A program made the position numbers and the translations under genes. 64,000 nucleotides of DNA from Mycolicibacterium sp. P9-22 (lineage in GTDB: Bacteria; Actinomycetota; Actinomycetes; Mycobacteriales; Mycobacteriaceae), in contig NZ_NPKP01000010.1 in NCBI RefSeq assembly GCF_008329585.1, positions 124,001-188,000 on the forward strand. Direction: 5' to 3'. Positions 26,366 through 34,856 of this stretch are shown here, in pieces. The notes beneath the pieces were generated by a model. It ran no database searches. It was not told where the DNA came from and saw only the letters and a list, made by a program, of their open reading frames with translations. Within the stretch, counting starts at the first letter, position 1, and every line of letters starts with the position of its first letter.

Positions 26366-27475
26366 TCAGCCCTTCGGTGGGGCCGGTGTGGCACCCGCCA
26401 GCTGCTCGGAGCCCTGCGATTCCATCTTGTGGAACAGCTCGGTGTAGTAGGGCAGGCACTGCGCCATCGCCTGTTCGGTGGTGAACAGCGGCTCGTATCC
26501 CAGATCGCGGCGCGCCTTGGCGATCGAGAAGTAGTTGTTCAGGTAAAGCCGTTCCACGGCAAGGGGTTCCACCAGTGGCTCACGGATGCCGTATTTGAAG
26601 TGCAGCCACTGCCAGCCCATCATCACCTTGTGTACGAGCTTGCCGGAAACCCGGAAATTCGGCAGGTTGCGACCGCAAGCCGCAACGACGGGACGGGCGA
26701 ACTCGAACATGTTGAGCGGTTCGCCGTCATTGATGAAATAGGCCTGGCCGGGCGCGGTTCCACCGGGGACCAGATGTTCGGCGGCCAGGATGAACCCGTG
26801 AATCAGGTTGTGCACGTAGGAGTTGTCCAGCTTGATGTTCTTGTTGCCGACGAGCACCTTGACGTGCCCGGCCAGCACATTCTCGAACACCTTGCGGAAC
26901 ATGGTCTGATCGCCGCGGCCCCAGATGCCGCTGGGCCGGATGGAACAGGTGAGCATGCCGTGCTCACCGTTCTGGCCCAGCACGAACTGCTCGGCGACGA
27001 CCTTGGTCTCGGTGTACAGATCGTTGAAACGGCTTGTGTAGGGCAGGGTTTCGTCACCGTTCTGGATGTCCTGGCCACCCATCACCACGCTGTTGGATGC
27101 GGTGTAGACGAAGCGCTTGACCCCAGCGGCCTGGCCGGCGCGCACCAAGTTCTTGGTGCCCTCGACGTTCACGCCGAAACTGCGCTTGCGGTACTCCTCG
27201 GTGACCGAGGCGCCGCCCATCAGGTCGATGATCGCTGCGGTGTGGATGACGGTGTCGACACCGTCGACGGCGGCGGCCACATCGGCGGTGTCGGTGATAT
27301 CGCCGACGACGGTCTGCAGCTTCGGGTGCGCCGGCAGTGGGGACGGCACCCGGTCGAAGGAGCGGACGTCGTGCCCGCGGTCGAGCAGTGTGGTCACCAG
27401 GTTGGCGCCGACGAAGCCGGAGCCCCCGGTCACCAGGACTCGGCCCAGGTCAGTGCGCAGTGTTGGGTCACCCAT
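26366..27475 (-). CDS. 3beta-hydroxysteroid dehydrogenase/isomerase family
   Basis: A 369-residue extended SDR in the position of Rv1106c, the M. tuberculosis 3beta-HSD that oxidises cholesterol to cholest-4-en-3-one. The NAD motif VTGGSGFVGANL is at 15-26 and the active site YTETK (YxxxK) is in DLYTETKVVAEQ. No clear signal peptide, but a hydrophobic patch near residue 300 may touch membrane. A KstR consensus operator overlaps the promoter region, and ATG 27475 lies 6 bases after a TACCCT -10 box, so leaderless. Confidence 0.9.
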   Translation of the reverse strand: MGDPTLRTDLGRVLVTGGSGFVGANLVTTLLDRGHDVRSFDRVPSPLPAHPKLQTVVGDITDTADVAAAVDGVDTVIHTAAIIDLMGGASVTEEYRKRSFGVNVEGTKNLVRAGQAAGVKRFVYTASNSVVMGGQDIQNGDETLPYTSRFNDLYTETKVVAEQFVLGQNGEHGMLTCSIRPSGIWGRGDQTMFRKVFENVLAGHVKVLVGNKNIKLDNSYVHNLIHGFILAAEHLVPGGTAPGQAYFINDGEPLNMFEFARPVVAACGRNLPNFRVSGKLVHKVMMGWQWLHFKYGIREPLVEPLAVERLYLNNYFSIAKARRDLGYEPLFTTEQAMAQCLPYYTELFHKMESQGSEQLAGATPAPPKG

Positions 27476-27481
27476 CTGGCC

Positions 27482-27487
27482 AGGGTA
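27482..27487 (-). promoter_or_regulatory. -10 box of leaderless 3beta-HSD promoter
   Basis: TACCCT on the minus strand, 6 bases from ATG 27475, no ribosome site. It borders the KstR-type operator, so KstR bound there would block RNA polymerase. Confidence 0.55.
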
Positions 27488-27489
27488 AC

Positions 27490-27503
27490 TGAAACGTGTT
27501 CCA
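27490..27503. promoter_or_regulatory. KstR-type operator before the 3beta-HSD gene
   Basis: TGAAACGTGTTCCA fits TNNAACNNGTTNNA at all fixed positions. It is 15 bases before the start codon and next to the -10 box. Confidence 0.65.
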
Positions 27504-27548
27504 GTTTTGAAGCCCGGCGGGTGAAAGCGTCTCAGAGCGTTTGCACTG

Positions 27549-27761
27549 TCAACTTTCCTCGGGCTCGCCTGCGGCAAGCGTGTCGGCCACCTTCTTGCGC
27601 GCCCCGGCGAGGTGCTCCTCGCACCGTTTCGCCAGCTCCTCGCCGCGTTCCCAGAGCTTCAGGGACGCGTCCAGGTCGAGTCCGCCGTGCTCGAGCTGCG
27701 CCACCACCTCGATCAGTTCGTCGCGCGCCTCTTCGTACCCCATGTGACTAATGGGCTTCAT
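27549..27761 (-). CDS. xseB: Exodeoxyribonuclease VII small subunit
   Basis: A 70-residue helical protein (GYEEARDELIEVVAQLEHG, LKLWERGEELAKRCEEHL), typical XseB; several copies bind one XseA. ATG 27761 overlaps the xseA 3' end by 14 bases with GAGGG upstream; ATG 27743 is a possible start. Position of Rv1107c. The complex degrades single-stranded DNA in both directions. Confidence 0.9.
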   Translation of the reverse strand: MKPISHMGYEEARDELIEVVAQLEHGGLDLDASLKLWERGEELAKRCEEHLAGARKKVADTLAAGEPEES

Positions 27762-28983
27762 CTGCACCCTCGCTGATTGTTGTGATGGCACCGTCGGCAA
27801 CCCGCACCCGCAGCCGGGTGCCCGTCGGGGCGTCGTCGACCGATCGCAGGATGGGCCGGTCCTGCGGGCCCATCACCTGCACGACGGCGTAGCCGCGCGC
27901 CAGGGTGGCCGCCGGCCCCAGCGTGCCCAGGCGGGCGCTCAGATGCTCCAGGCGGTCGGTTTCGGCGGTGACAAGCCTGCCGATATCGCGGCGCGCGGTG
28001 CGCCGGGCCCGGTGGATCTCCTCGGCGCGCGCTTCCAGGGCCTGCAGGGGGCGGGCCAACACCGGCCGCGAGCGCAGCTGATCGATCACGTGTTGTTCGC
28101 GGCGCACCCAGTTGCGCAGGGATTGGGCGCTGCGCCGGCGCAGATCATCGACGCCGGCCTGCTCGGCGGCCGCGTCGGGCACCACCCGTTTGGCCGCATC
28201 GGTCGGGGTGGCCGCGCGCAGGTCGGCGACCAGATCGCAGAGCGGGTTGTCGGGTTCGTGCCCGACGGCGCTGATCACCGGGGTGGTGCAGGTGGCGATG
28301 GCCCGGCACAGGGTCTCGTCGGAGAACGGCAGCAGGTCTTCCACGCTGCCACCGCCACGGGCCACGATGATGACGTCGACTCCGCCGTCGGCGTCCAGGT
28401 CGGCGAGTGCCGCCACGATCTGGGCGACCGCATTGGGTCCCTGCACGGCGGTGTTGCGCACCGCGAACCGCACCGCGGGCCAGCGTCCGGAGGCGATCGA
28501 GGTCACGTCATGTTCGGCCGCCGACGCGCGGCCGGTGATGAGGCCGATGGTGTTGGGCAGGAAGGGGATCGGGCGTTTGAGCCGGCGGTCGAACAGGCCC
28601 TCGGCTTCCAGCAGCCGGCGCAGCCGCTCGATGCGGGCGAGCAGCTCGCCCACCCCGACGGCGCGGATATCGCTGACCCGCAACGAGAAACTGCCGCGCG
28701 CGGTGTAGAACTGCGGTTTGCCGTGCACGATCACCTGGACGCCCTCGGCGAGTTGCACCGGCGCGTTGACCACCAGGTCACGCGGGCAGGTCAGCGACAG
28801 CGACATGTCGGCGGCCGGGTCGCGCAGCACCAGAAACGCGGTGGGCGAGCCGTGCCGCACGTTGAGCTGCGCGATCTGTCCCTCGACCCAGACCGTGCCG
28901 AGCCGGTCGATCCACTTGGCCACCCGGGTTGCCACCGCGCGGACCGGCCACGGGTTCTCCGGGGATTGGCCGGGTTCGCTCAC
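27748..28983 (-). CDS. xseA: Exodeoxyribonuclease VII large subunit
   Basis: A 411-residue nuclease subunit with an N-terminal OB fold (WVEGQIAQLNVRHGSPTAFLVLRD), a catalytic domain carrying the family block GLITGRASAAEHDV, RGGGSVEDLLPFSDE and VGHEPDNPLCDLVAD, and a C-terminal coiled coil. The last block normally has Asp and His as nuclease residues (SAVGHExD), present here. GTG 28983 overlaps the stop of the upstream gene by 4 bases. Position of Rv1108c. Confidence 0.95.
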   Translation of the reverse strand: MSEPGQSPENPWPVRAVATRVAKWIDRLGTVWVEGQIAQLNVRHGSPTAFLVLRDPAADMSLSLTCPRDLVVNAPVQLAEGVQVIVHGKPQFYTARGSFSLRVSDIRAVGVGELLARIERLRRLLEAEGLFDRRLKRPIPFLPNTIGLITGRASAAEHDVTSIASGRWPAVRFAVRNTAVQGPNAVAQIVAALADLDADGGVDVIIVARGGGSVEDLLPFSDETLCRAIATCTTPVISAVGHEPDNPLCDLVADLRAATPTDAAKRVVPDAAAEQAGVDDLRRRSAQSLRNWVRREQHVIDQLRSRPVLARPLQALEARAEEIHRARRTARRDIGRLVTAETDRLEHLSARLGTLGPAATLARGYAVVQVMGPQDRPILRSVDDAPTGTRLRVRVADGAITTISEGADEAH

Positions 28984-29552
28984 TTCGCCGACGCGCGGGT
29001 GATCCTGTTGGCGAGCAGCGTCTGGAACGGGGCGCGGGCCTTGTTGGCCTCCTCGAACGCCAGCAGGGCCTCGAGGTCGGCGACCTTCAGTGAGGTCATC
29101 CGGGCCCGCAGCTGCGCCAGCGTCAGCGACTCGTAGCCGAGCTCCTCGACGATGCCCGGAGCGCTGCCGTTGGTGGCGGCCTTCGGGGCTTCCGCCTGCT
29201 CCGGTTCGCCCTCACTGAAGAGCGCGAATCGCCCCTCGGTGCGGCGCGCCGAGGAGATATCGGACACAACGTCGTCATCGGAGAGGTCCTTGAACGGGTC
29301 GTCGGGCAGGTCCTCGTCGAAGGTCGCCCATTCCGGCTGCTCATCCTTGGGCGGGAACAGCTCCTCGAGCGCTTCATCGCCGCGATTCACCAGATCGGCG
29401 ACGTCCTGCTGCACCTTCATCACCAGGTGCGCCAACTGGCTGGCCACCGTCATCGGGTAGGTCAGGATCGTCTGCGGGAGCTTGCGTGTCTCGTCCAGCG
29501 CGGTCACCGCCGCACCCACAAGCAGTCGGACTCCGTATGGTGCAGTTGCCAT
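28980..29552 (-). CDS. Lipid droplet-associated protein
   Basis: A 190-residue protein in the Rv1109c position, annotated elsewhere as lipid droplet-associated. The N-terminus is an amphipathic segment (PYGVRLLVGAAVTALDETRKLPQTILTYP) able to bind lipid surfaces; the middle is acidic and disordered; residues ~140-185 form a conserved helical unit (TLAQLRARMTSLKVADLEAL). First gene of the operon with xseA and xseB, coupled by a 4-base overlap. ATG 29552 lies 6 bases after TAGGCT, so leaderless. Divergent from ispH, with promoters sharing ~50 bases. Confidence 0.8.
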   Translation of the reverse strand: MATAPYGVRLLVGAAVTALDETRKLPQTILTYPMTVASQLAHLVMKVQQDVADLVNRGDEALEELFPPKDEQPEWATFDEDLPDDPFKDLSDDDVVSDISSARRTEGRFALFSEGEPEQAEAPKAATNGSAPGIVEELGYESLTLAQLRARMTSLKVADLEALLAFEEANKARAPFQTLLANRITRASAK

Positions 29553-29558
29553 GGGTGC

Positions 29559-29564
29559 AGCCTA
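29559..29564 (-). promoter_or_regulatory. -10 box of leaderless promoter, lipid-droplet protein/xseAB
   Basis: TAGGCT on the minus strand, 6 bases before ATG 29552; no ribosome site. Confidence 0.5.
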
Positions 29565-29592
29565 CGGCTGGCCGGGAGGGCACGCCGGTAAG

Positions 29593-29598
29593 TACCCT
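29593..29598 (+). promoter_or_regulatory. -10 box of leaderless ispH promoter
   Basis: TACCCT ends 7 bases before ATG 29606. It supports this ATG over ATG 29624 and over the out-of-frame ATG at 29602. Confidence 0.5.
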
Positions 29599-29605
29599 TG
29601 GATGT

Positions 29606-30607
29606 ATGCCACCAACCGTCAACATGGGTATTCCGGGCGCCGCCAGCTCGGTCAGTTCACGGGTGGTGGGCAAACGGGTCCTGCTCGCCGAGCCGCGCGG
29701 CTACTGCGCGGGCGTGGATCGCGCCGTCGAAACCGTGGAACGAGCCCTCGAAAAGCACGGCGCCCCCATCTACGTGCGCCACGAGATCGTGCACAACCGC
29801 TACGTGGTGGACACGCTGGCCAAGGCCGGTGCCGTCTTCGTCGAACAGACCGATGAGGTGCCCGAAGGCGCCATCGTCGTCTTCTCCGCGCACGGTGTCG
29901 CGCCGACCGTCCACGTCGAGGCCGCGGCCCGCAATCTGCAGACCATCGACGCGACCTGCCCGCTGGTGACCAAGGTGCACAACGAGGCCAAACGGTTCGC
30001 CCGCGACGATTACGACATCCTGCTCGTCGGCCACGAGGGCCACGAAGAGGTCGTCGGCACCGCCGGTGAGGCGCCCGATCACGTGCAGGTCGTCGACAAT
30101 CCGGACGCCGTCGACAAGGTCACCGTCCGGGACCCGAACAAGGTGATCTGGTTGTCGCAGACCACGCTGAGTGTCGACGAGACCATGGAGACGGTGCGCA
30201 GGCTGCGGGAGAAGTTCCCCACGCTGCAGGATCCGCCGAGCGATGACATCTGCTACGCCACCCAGAACCGGCAGGTCGCGGTGAAGGCGATGGCGCCCGA
30301 ATGCGAGCTGGTGATTGTCGTCGGCTCGAAGAACTCGTCGAACTCGGTGCGCCTCGTCGAGGTGGCCCTCGGTGCCGGATCGCAGAGCTCCTACCTGGTC
30401 GACTACGCCGACGATATCGACCCGGCCTGGTTCTCCGGCGTCACCACCGTGGGTGTCACCTCCGGTGCCTCGGTCCCCGAGATCCTGGTGCGTGGCGTGC
30501 TGGACCGGCTGGCCGAATACGGCTACGGCACGGTGCAACCGGTGACGACGGCCAACGAGACACTCGTGTTCGCGCTACCCCGGGAGATCCGCCCGCCGCG
30601 CCACTGA
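29606..30607 (+). CDS. ispH: 4-hydroxy-3-methylbut-2-enyl diphosphate reductase
   Basis: A 333-residue iron-sulfur enzyme, last step of the MEP isoprenoid pathway, giving IPP and DMAPP. The three cluster cysteines are C34 (GYCAGV), C118 (ATCPLVT) and C216 (DDICYATQ); histidines in RHEIVHN, SAHGV and VGHEGH are in place. Position of Rv1110 (lytB2). Predicted leaderless from the -10 box just upstream. A lipoprotein PBP gene follows 17 bases later. Confidence 0.96.
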   Translation: MPPTVNMGIPGAASSVSSRVVGKRVLLAEPRGYCAGVDRAVETVERALEKHGAPIYVRHEIVHNRYVVDTLAKAGAVFVEQTDEVPEGAIVVFSAHGVAPTVHVEAAARNLQTIDATCPLVTKVHNEAKRFARDDYDILLVGHEGHEEVVGTAGEAPDHVQVVDNPDAVDKVTVRDPNKVIWLSQTTLSVDETMETVRRLREKFPTLQDPPSDDICYATQNRQVAVKAMAPECELVIVVGSKNSSNSVRLVEVALGAGSQSSYLVDYADDIDPAWFSGVTTVGVTSGASVPEILVRGVLDRLAEYGYGTVQPVTTANETLVFALPREIRPPRH

Positions 30608-30610
30608 CGG

Positions 30611-30616
30611 TACGTT
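30611..30616 (+). promoter_or_regulatory. -10 box before PBP-lipo-like gene
   Basis: TACGTT ends 8 bases before GTG 30625; it may add a leaderless start to read-through from ispH. Confidence 0.35.
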
Positions 30617-30624
30617 CGTGCCCT

Positions 30625-32382
30625 GTGGCCCTTCTCCGCGGAATCCCCGCTGTCCTGCTCGCCATCGTGCTGCTGCTCGCCGGCTGCAGTGACACCGAAG
30701 ACCGGCTGAACACCGCCGTAAACGGGTTCGTCGAGGCACTCAACCGCGCCGATGCGCCCGCGGCGGCCGCGCTGACCACCGATCCGGCGTCCGCCGACGT
30801 GCTCGCCAAGCTCTACGCGAGCCTGGGCAAGGATGTCCGCTTCGAGGTGTCCGAGGTGCAGCGTGCGGAGGACGCGGCGACGTTCACGTTGGCCGCGACG
30901 TGGAAGTTCGGGCCCGAGAAGGCCACCGAGTGGACCTATACGACCCACGGCAGCGCCAAGGCCGGGGGAGACGACTGGAAGATCCGGTGGGACCCCGCCA
31001 CCGTGGCGCCCGGCCTCGACGAGGGCCCGCTGTCCTACAGCACCCTCGGTCCGCAACCGGCCGCCCGGGTGCTGGACCGCACCGGCGCGGACCTGCTCAC
31101 CCAGCACATCGTCACCCTCGTCGATATCGCACCCGGCGCCGATGTGAACACCGTTGCCGCGCTGCTCAATCCGGTCGCGCCGACGATCACCCCGGAGTCA
31201 CTCACCGGTGAGCTCGCGGCGGGCAAAACCGTCACCGCCGTCACCTTGCGCGAGGAAGACCTGCTACCGATCCAGGATCAGCTCGCCGCGCTGCCGAATG
31301 TGACGCTGCGCCCGCAGACCCGGCTGCTGGCCACCGACCGAGCGCTGACGTCGCCGACGCTGTCGGGACTGTCCGAGCTGTGGCAGCAGCGCAGCGACGC
31401 CGCGGCCGGCTGGGCGGTGTCCGCGCAGACCGCGTCGGGTCCCAGGCGGGTCGGCGGCCAGGATGCCGAACCGGTCGGTGACATCTCCAGCACCCTGGAC
31501 ATCGCCATGCTGCGCGCCGCCGAGAACGCCCTGGCCCCGCTGACGACGCCGGCCGCGATCGTGGCCATCCAGCCGTCCACCGGCAACCTGCTCGCCGTCG
31601 CGCAGAACGCGCCCGCCGACGCGCAGGGTCCGATCGCGCTGACCGGTCTGTATCCGCCGGGTTCGACGTTCAAGACGGTGACGGTGTCGGCCGCTCTGCA
31701 GGCCGGCCAGGTCACCCCGGACAGCATCGTCGGCTGCCCCGGCACCGAGAACATCGAGGGCCGCCAGATCCCCAACGACGACAACTTCGCGCTCGGCGAC
31801 GTCCCGCTGCACACGGCATTCGCGCGGTCCTGCAACACCACCATGGGCCGGCTGGCGGTCAACCTGCCACCCGACGGCCTGACCAAGGCCGCCGCGCAGC
31901 TCGGTCTGGGGATCGACTACGTCGCACCCGGCATGACGACGGTCACCGGGTCGGTGCCGGTCGCCGACACCTCCGCGCTGCGCGTCGAGGAGGGCATCGG
32001 GCAGGGCAAGGTCACCGCGTCGCCGTTCGGGATGGCACTGGTCGCCGCGACGCTGGCGCATGGCTCGGTGCCTGCGCCGACGATCGTGCAGGGCGAGCCG
32101 GGCGTGCCGAACAGCACCCCTGAGCCGCTGCCGAGCGGTGTCGACGAGCAGGTGCGGGCGATGATGCGCGAGACGGTCACCGGCGGCACCGCCACCCAGC
32201 TGCAGGACATCCCGGACATGCTCGGCAAGACCGGCACCGCCGAATACATCGACGACACCCACGCGCATGGCTGGTTCGTCGGCATCCGCAGTGATCTCGC
32301 GCTGGCGGTGTTCGTCAGCGATGCGGGCAGCTCAACGCCCGCGGTGGACGCGGCGGGTGAGTTCTTGCGCAGCACGCCTTGA
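30625..32382 (+). CDS. Lipoprotein class B penicillin-binding protein (PBP-lipo-like)
   Basis: A 585-residue exported transpeptidase that cross-links peptidoglycan. Lipobox LLAGC gives acylated C21. Residues ~22-130 are an NTF2-like MecA_N domain; a dimerisation region follows; the transpeptidase domain holds S347-T-F-K350 (SxxK), S402-C-N404 (SxN) and K535-T-G-T538 (KTGT), all intact. This is the layout of M. tuberculosis PBP-lipo (Rv2864c, ~600 residues), which there sits elsewhere in the genome near ispG. GTG 30625 follows ispH by 17 bases. A hairpin terminator ends the unit. Confidence 0.9.
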   Translation: MALLRGIPAVLLAIVLLLAGCSDTEDRLNTAVNGFVEALNRADAPAAAALTTDPASADVLAKLYASLGKDVRFEVSEVQRAEDAATFTLAATWKFGPEKATEWTYTTHGSAKAGGDDWKIRWDPATVAPGLDEGPLSYSTLGPQPAARVLDRTGADLLTQHIVTLVDIAPGADVNTVAALLNPVAPTITPESLTGELAAGKTVTAVTLREEDLLPIQDQLAALPNVTLRPQTRLLATDRALTSPTLSGLSELWQQRSDAAAGWAVSAQTASGPRRVGGQDAEPVGDISSTLDIAMLRAAENALAPLTTPAAIVAIQPSTGNLLAVAQNAPADAQGPIALTGLYPPGSTFKTVTVSAALQAGQVTPDSIVGCPGTENIEGRQIPNDDNFALGDVPLHTAFARSCNTTMGRLAVNLPPDGLTKAAAQLGLGIDYVAPGMTTVTGSVPVADTSALRVEEGIGQGKVTASPFGMALVAATLAHGSVPAPTIVQGEPGVPNSTPEPLPSGVDEQVRAMMRETVTGGTATQLQDIPDMLGKTGTAEYIDDTHAHGWFVGIRSDLALAVFVSDAGSSTPAVDAAGEFLRSTP

Positions 32383-32384
32383 CG

Positions 32385-32437
32385 AACGTCGACCTGTCGT
32401 CGGCCCGATGCCGATCTGGCGACGACAAGTCGACGTT
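32385..32437. terminator. Convergent-gene hairpin terminator
   Basis: Arms 32385-32402 and 32420-32437 pair over 18 bp with one mismatch, loop 17 bases. It lies between the convergent PBP gene and DUF6542 gene and could serve both. Confidence 0.6.
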
Positions 32438-32455
32438 GGCGAAGCCTCGGTGAGC

Positions 32456-33583
32456 TCAGTAGTCGTCGTCGCGGCGGTGGCCGGCGCGCGGGCGGGTGCG
32501 GTGCTCGGTGTGCCGTTCCTCGTCGCTGCTGCGGTAACGCACCCGCGAGACGGGATGGTGGCTGCTGTCGGTGGGCGACGAGCGACGCGGACGCTCCGGA
32601 TACGGATCCTGGCGATCGTCGGGACGCCCATAGCCCGGCTCGTAGCCGTCCGGCCGCGGACGGCGCCGCGGGCGCTCGTAGTCCGCCGCGTCGCGCGGGT
32701 CATAGGGGTCATAACCGCGTGACGGCGGCGGGGTGCGGCGCGGGTCCCGGGGCTCGCGGGCCGACGGGTTGCGGGGGCGGCGCGGCTGACGCTCGCCGGG
32801 CAGCGGCGGTTCACCCTGACGGCGCGGTCGGCCCGAGCGTTCCCGGGCGGCGGCACGCTCGCGACGATCCGCGGCCGCGGCCGATGCCGCGATATCGGAT
32901 TCCGGCGGCCGGTTGTGCCTGGCGCGGGAGGGCTCACCGGTGCGCGGGGTGCGGCGCGGCGGCTCGTAGGGGTCGGCGGCCTCGCGGCGGGGCCGCCGTG
33001 GGGTCCGGACCGGTTCGTCCTCGTCGACCGGGGCGGTGCTACGGGCGAATCGGCGGGCGGCGCGGCGCGGAGTCTCGGCGGGCGGATCCGCGGCATCGAC
33101 GGCGGCGGGTGGAGTGCCACGGTCGAGGTACCAGCGGGCCATCCCGACCAGCAGCACCGCCGCCGAGGTGAAGAACATCAGCGGGAAACGTTCGATCAGT
33201 GGATAGCCGCAGTTGATCGCGATGTCCTTGAGCCCGCCGAGCTGGCCACCGTGGAACAGGAAGTAGGCGGTGGGGACGGCGACGAACAGGATCAGCGGGG
33301 GCTGGGTGACCGCGGTGAACAGTCCACCGCGACGCACCAGGACCACCGCGGCCAGACAGCCCAGCACATAGAAGGTGGCGAACACGGCGCCGAGTTCCTT
33401 GTTACCGGTACCCGCGTCATAGGCGAAGCCGACGGCCGTCGCCGTCACTGCCAACAGGGTGGCGCCCCACCACGGCAATCCGGACGGCAGACCCGGCAGA
33501 CTCGGTGGCAGCAACCCCTGGAATCGGGGGAGCGCGGAGCGGTGATCAACCGACTCCGTCGGCTCTGCTGACTGACCTGACAC
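32456..33583 (-). CDS. DUF6542-type membrane protein with long basic tail
   Basis: A 375-residue protein in the Rv1111c position. About four TM helices lie between residues 35 and 150 (WWGATLLAVTATAVGFAY, GAVFATFYVLGCLAAVVLV, PLILFVAVPTAYFLF, LMFFTSAAVLLVGMARW). The remaining ~210 residues are cytosolic, disordered, very rich in Arg, Pro, Asp and Tyr (PRRP, YDPYDPRD). Such Arg/Tyr-rich tails can bind nucleic acid or other proteins; that is inference. GTG 33583. Divergent from ychF. Confidence 0.85.
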   Translation of the reverse strand: MSGQSAEPTESVDHRSALPRFQGLLPPSLPGLPSGLPWWGATLLAVTATAVGFAYDAGTGNKELGAVFATFYVLGCLAAVVLVRRGGLFTAVTQPPLILFVAVPTAYFLFHGGQLGGLKDIAINCGYPLIERFPLMFFTSAAVLLVGMARWYLDRGTPPAAVDAADPPAETPRRAARRFARSTAPVDEDEPVRTPRRPRREAADPYEPPRRTPRTGEPSRARHNRPPESDIAASAAAADRRERAAARERSGRPRRQGEPPLPGERQPRRPRNPSAREPRDPRRTPPPSRGYDPYDPRDAADYERPRRRPRPDGYEPGYGRPDDRQDPYPERPRRSSPTDSSHHPVSRVRYRSSDEERHTEHRTRPRAGHRRDDDY

Positions 33584-33651
33584 ATGTTGACCGTACCGGC
33601 TGTAACTGCGGGTGCGCTGCCAGCACACGCTGAGGAGATCGTCACAACCCT

Positions 33652-33657
33652 TAGACT
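33652..33657 (+). promoter_or_regulatory. -10 box of ychF promoter
   Basis: TAGACT fits TANNNT and lies 9 bases before GTG 33667, giving a leaderless or very short leader. Confidence 0.4.
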
Positions 33658-33666
33658 CTGGAGTCC

Positions 33667-34740
33667 GTGAGCTTGAACCTCGGAATCGTCGGTCTCCCCA
33701 ATGTCGGCAAGTCGACCCTTTTCAACGCGTTGACGCGGAACGATGTGCTGGCGGCGAACTATCCGTTCGCGACCATCGAGCCCAATGAGGGTGTGGTGGC
33801 GTTACCGGACCCCCGGCTGGACAAACTCGCCGAGATCTTCGGCTCCGAGAAGACCGTGCCGGCGCCGGTGACGTTCGTCGATATCGCCGGCATCGTGAAG
33901 GGCGCGTCCGAGGGCGCCGGGCTGGGCAACAAGTTCCTGGCCAACATCCGCGAGTGCGATGCCATCTGCCAGGTGGTGCGGGCGTTCGCCGATGACGACG
34001 TCGTGCACGTCGACGGCCGGGTGGACCCGCGGTCGGATATCGAGGTCATCGAGACCGAGCTGATCCTGGCCGATATGCAGACGCTGGAGAAGGCCGTGCC
34101 GCGGCTGGAGAAGGAAGCGCGCACCAACAAGGATCGCAAGGCCGTGCTGGAGGCGGCGGTGGCGGCGCAGGCGGTGCTCGACACCGGCAAGACGCTCTTC
34201 TCGGCCGGGAGCGACGTGTCGCTGCTGCGCGAGCTGAACCTGATGACCACCAAGCCGTTCCTGTACGTGTTCAACGCCGACGAGGCGGTGCTCACCGATG
34301 AGGCCAAGCAGGCCGAATTGCGCGCACTGGTGGCCCCGGCGGATGCGGTGTTCCTGGACGCCAAGATCGAGTCGGAGCTGATTGAGCTCGACGACGAGTC
34401 GGCGGCCGAATTGCTGGAGTCGATCGGGCAGACCGAGCGTGGCCTGGATGCGTTGGCGCGGGCCGGTTTCCACACCCTGAACCTGCAGACCTATCTGACC
34501 GCCGGGCCGAAAGAGTCGCGTGCGTGGACGATTCACCGCGGTGACACCGCGCCGAAGGCGGCCGGGGTGATCCACACCGATTTCGAGAAGGGCTTCATCA
34601 AGGCCGAGATCGTGTCCTTCGCCGATCTGGTCGAGGCCGGGTCGATGGCCGCGGCCAAGGCCGCGGGCAAGGTCCGGATGGAGGGCAAGGACTACGTGAT
34701 GGCCGACGGGGATGTGGTGGAGTTCCGCTTCAACGTGTAG
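33667..34740 (+). CDS. ychF: Redox-regulated ATPase YchF/EngD (Obg-like)
   Basis: A 357-residue P-loop NTPase of the Obg family that prefers ATP and binds ribosomes. G1 is GLPNVGKST (9-17), then FVDIAGIVKGASEGAGLGNKFL (switch II region), NADE in place of NKxD, and the C-terminal TGS domain ending VEFRFNV. Position of Rv1112. The last 24 bases (34717-34740) occur again, with 3 mismatches, at 36448-36471, bounding the OLD-like gene. The coding sequence itself is intact. Confidence 0.96.
   Translation: MSLNLGIVGLPNVGKSTLFNALTRNDVLAANYPFATIEPNEGVVALPDPRLDKLAEIFGSEKTVPAPVTFVDIAGIVKGASEGAGLGNKFLANIRECDAICQVVRAFADDDVVHVDGRVDPRSDIEVIETELILADMQTLEKAVPRLEKEARTNKDRKAVLEAAVAAQAVLDTGKTLFSAGSDVSLLRELNLMTTKPFLYVFNADEAVLTDEAKQAELRALVAPADAVFLDAKIESELIELDDESAAELLESIGQTERGLDALARAGFHTLNLQTYLTAGPKESRAWTIHRGDTAPKAAGVIHTDFEKGFIKAEIVSFADLVEAGSMAAAKAAGKVRMEGKDYVMADGDVVEFRFNV
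34717..34740 (+). repeat. attL-like repeat at ychF 3' end
   Basis: The last 24 bases of ychF. 21 of 24 match 36448-36471, with a 12-base identical core CCGCTTCAACGT. Direct orientation. Fits the crossover site of an element that inserted at the gene end while restoring it. Confidence 0.6.
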
Positions 34741-34856
34741 CCGGTTTGCCGGATCGTGTTCCAAAGTGCTGTGCGCCGCCCAGGAACGAGAGCAGTTGGT
34801 GGGAGCCGTGTTGAATCGCAGACTCAAACCGTTGACCCGGTGCCGGTGAGGTTGAC

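Noticed and set aside
32456..33120. Possible tandem repeats in the Arg/Pro-rich tail of the DUF6542 gene
   Set aside because: The tail is low complexity but has no regular repeat unit at base level.
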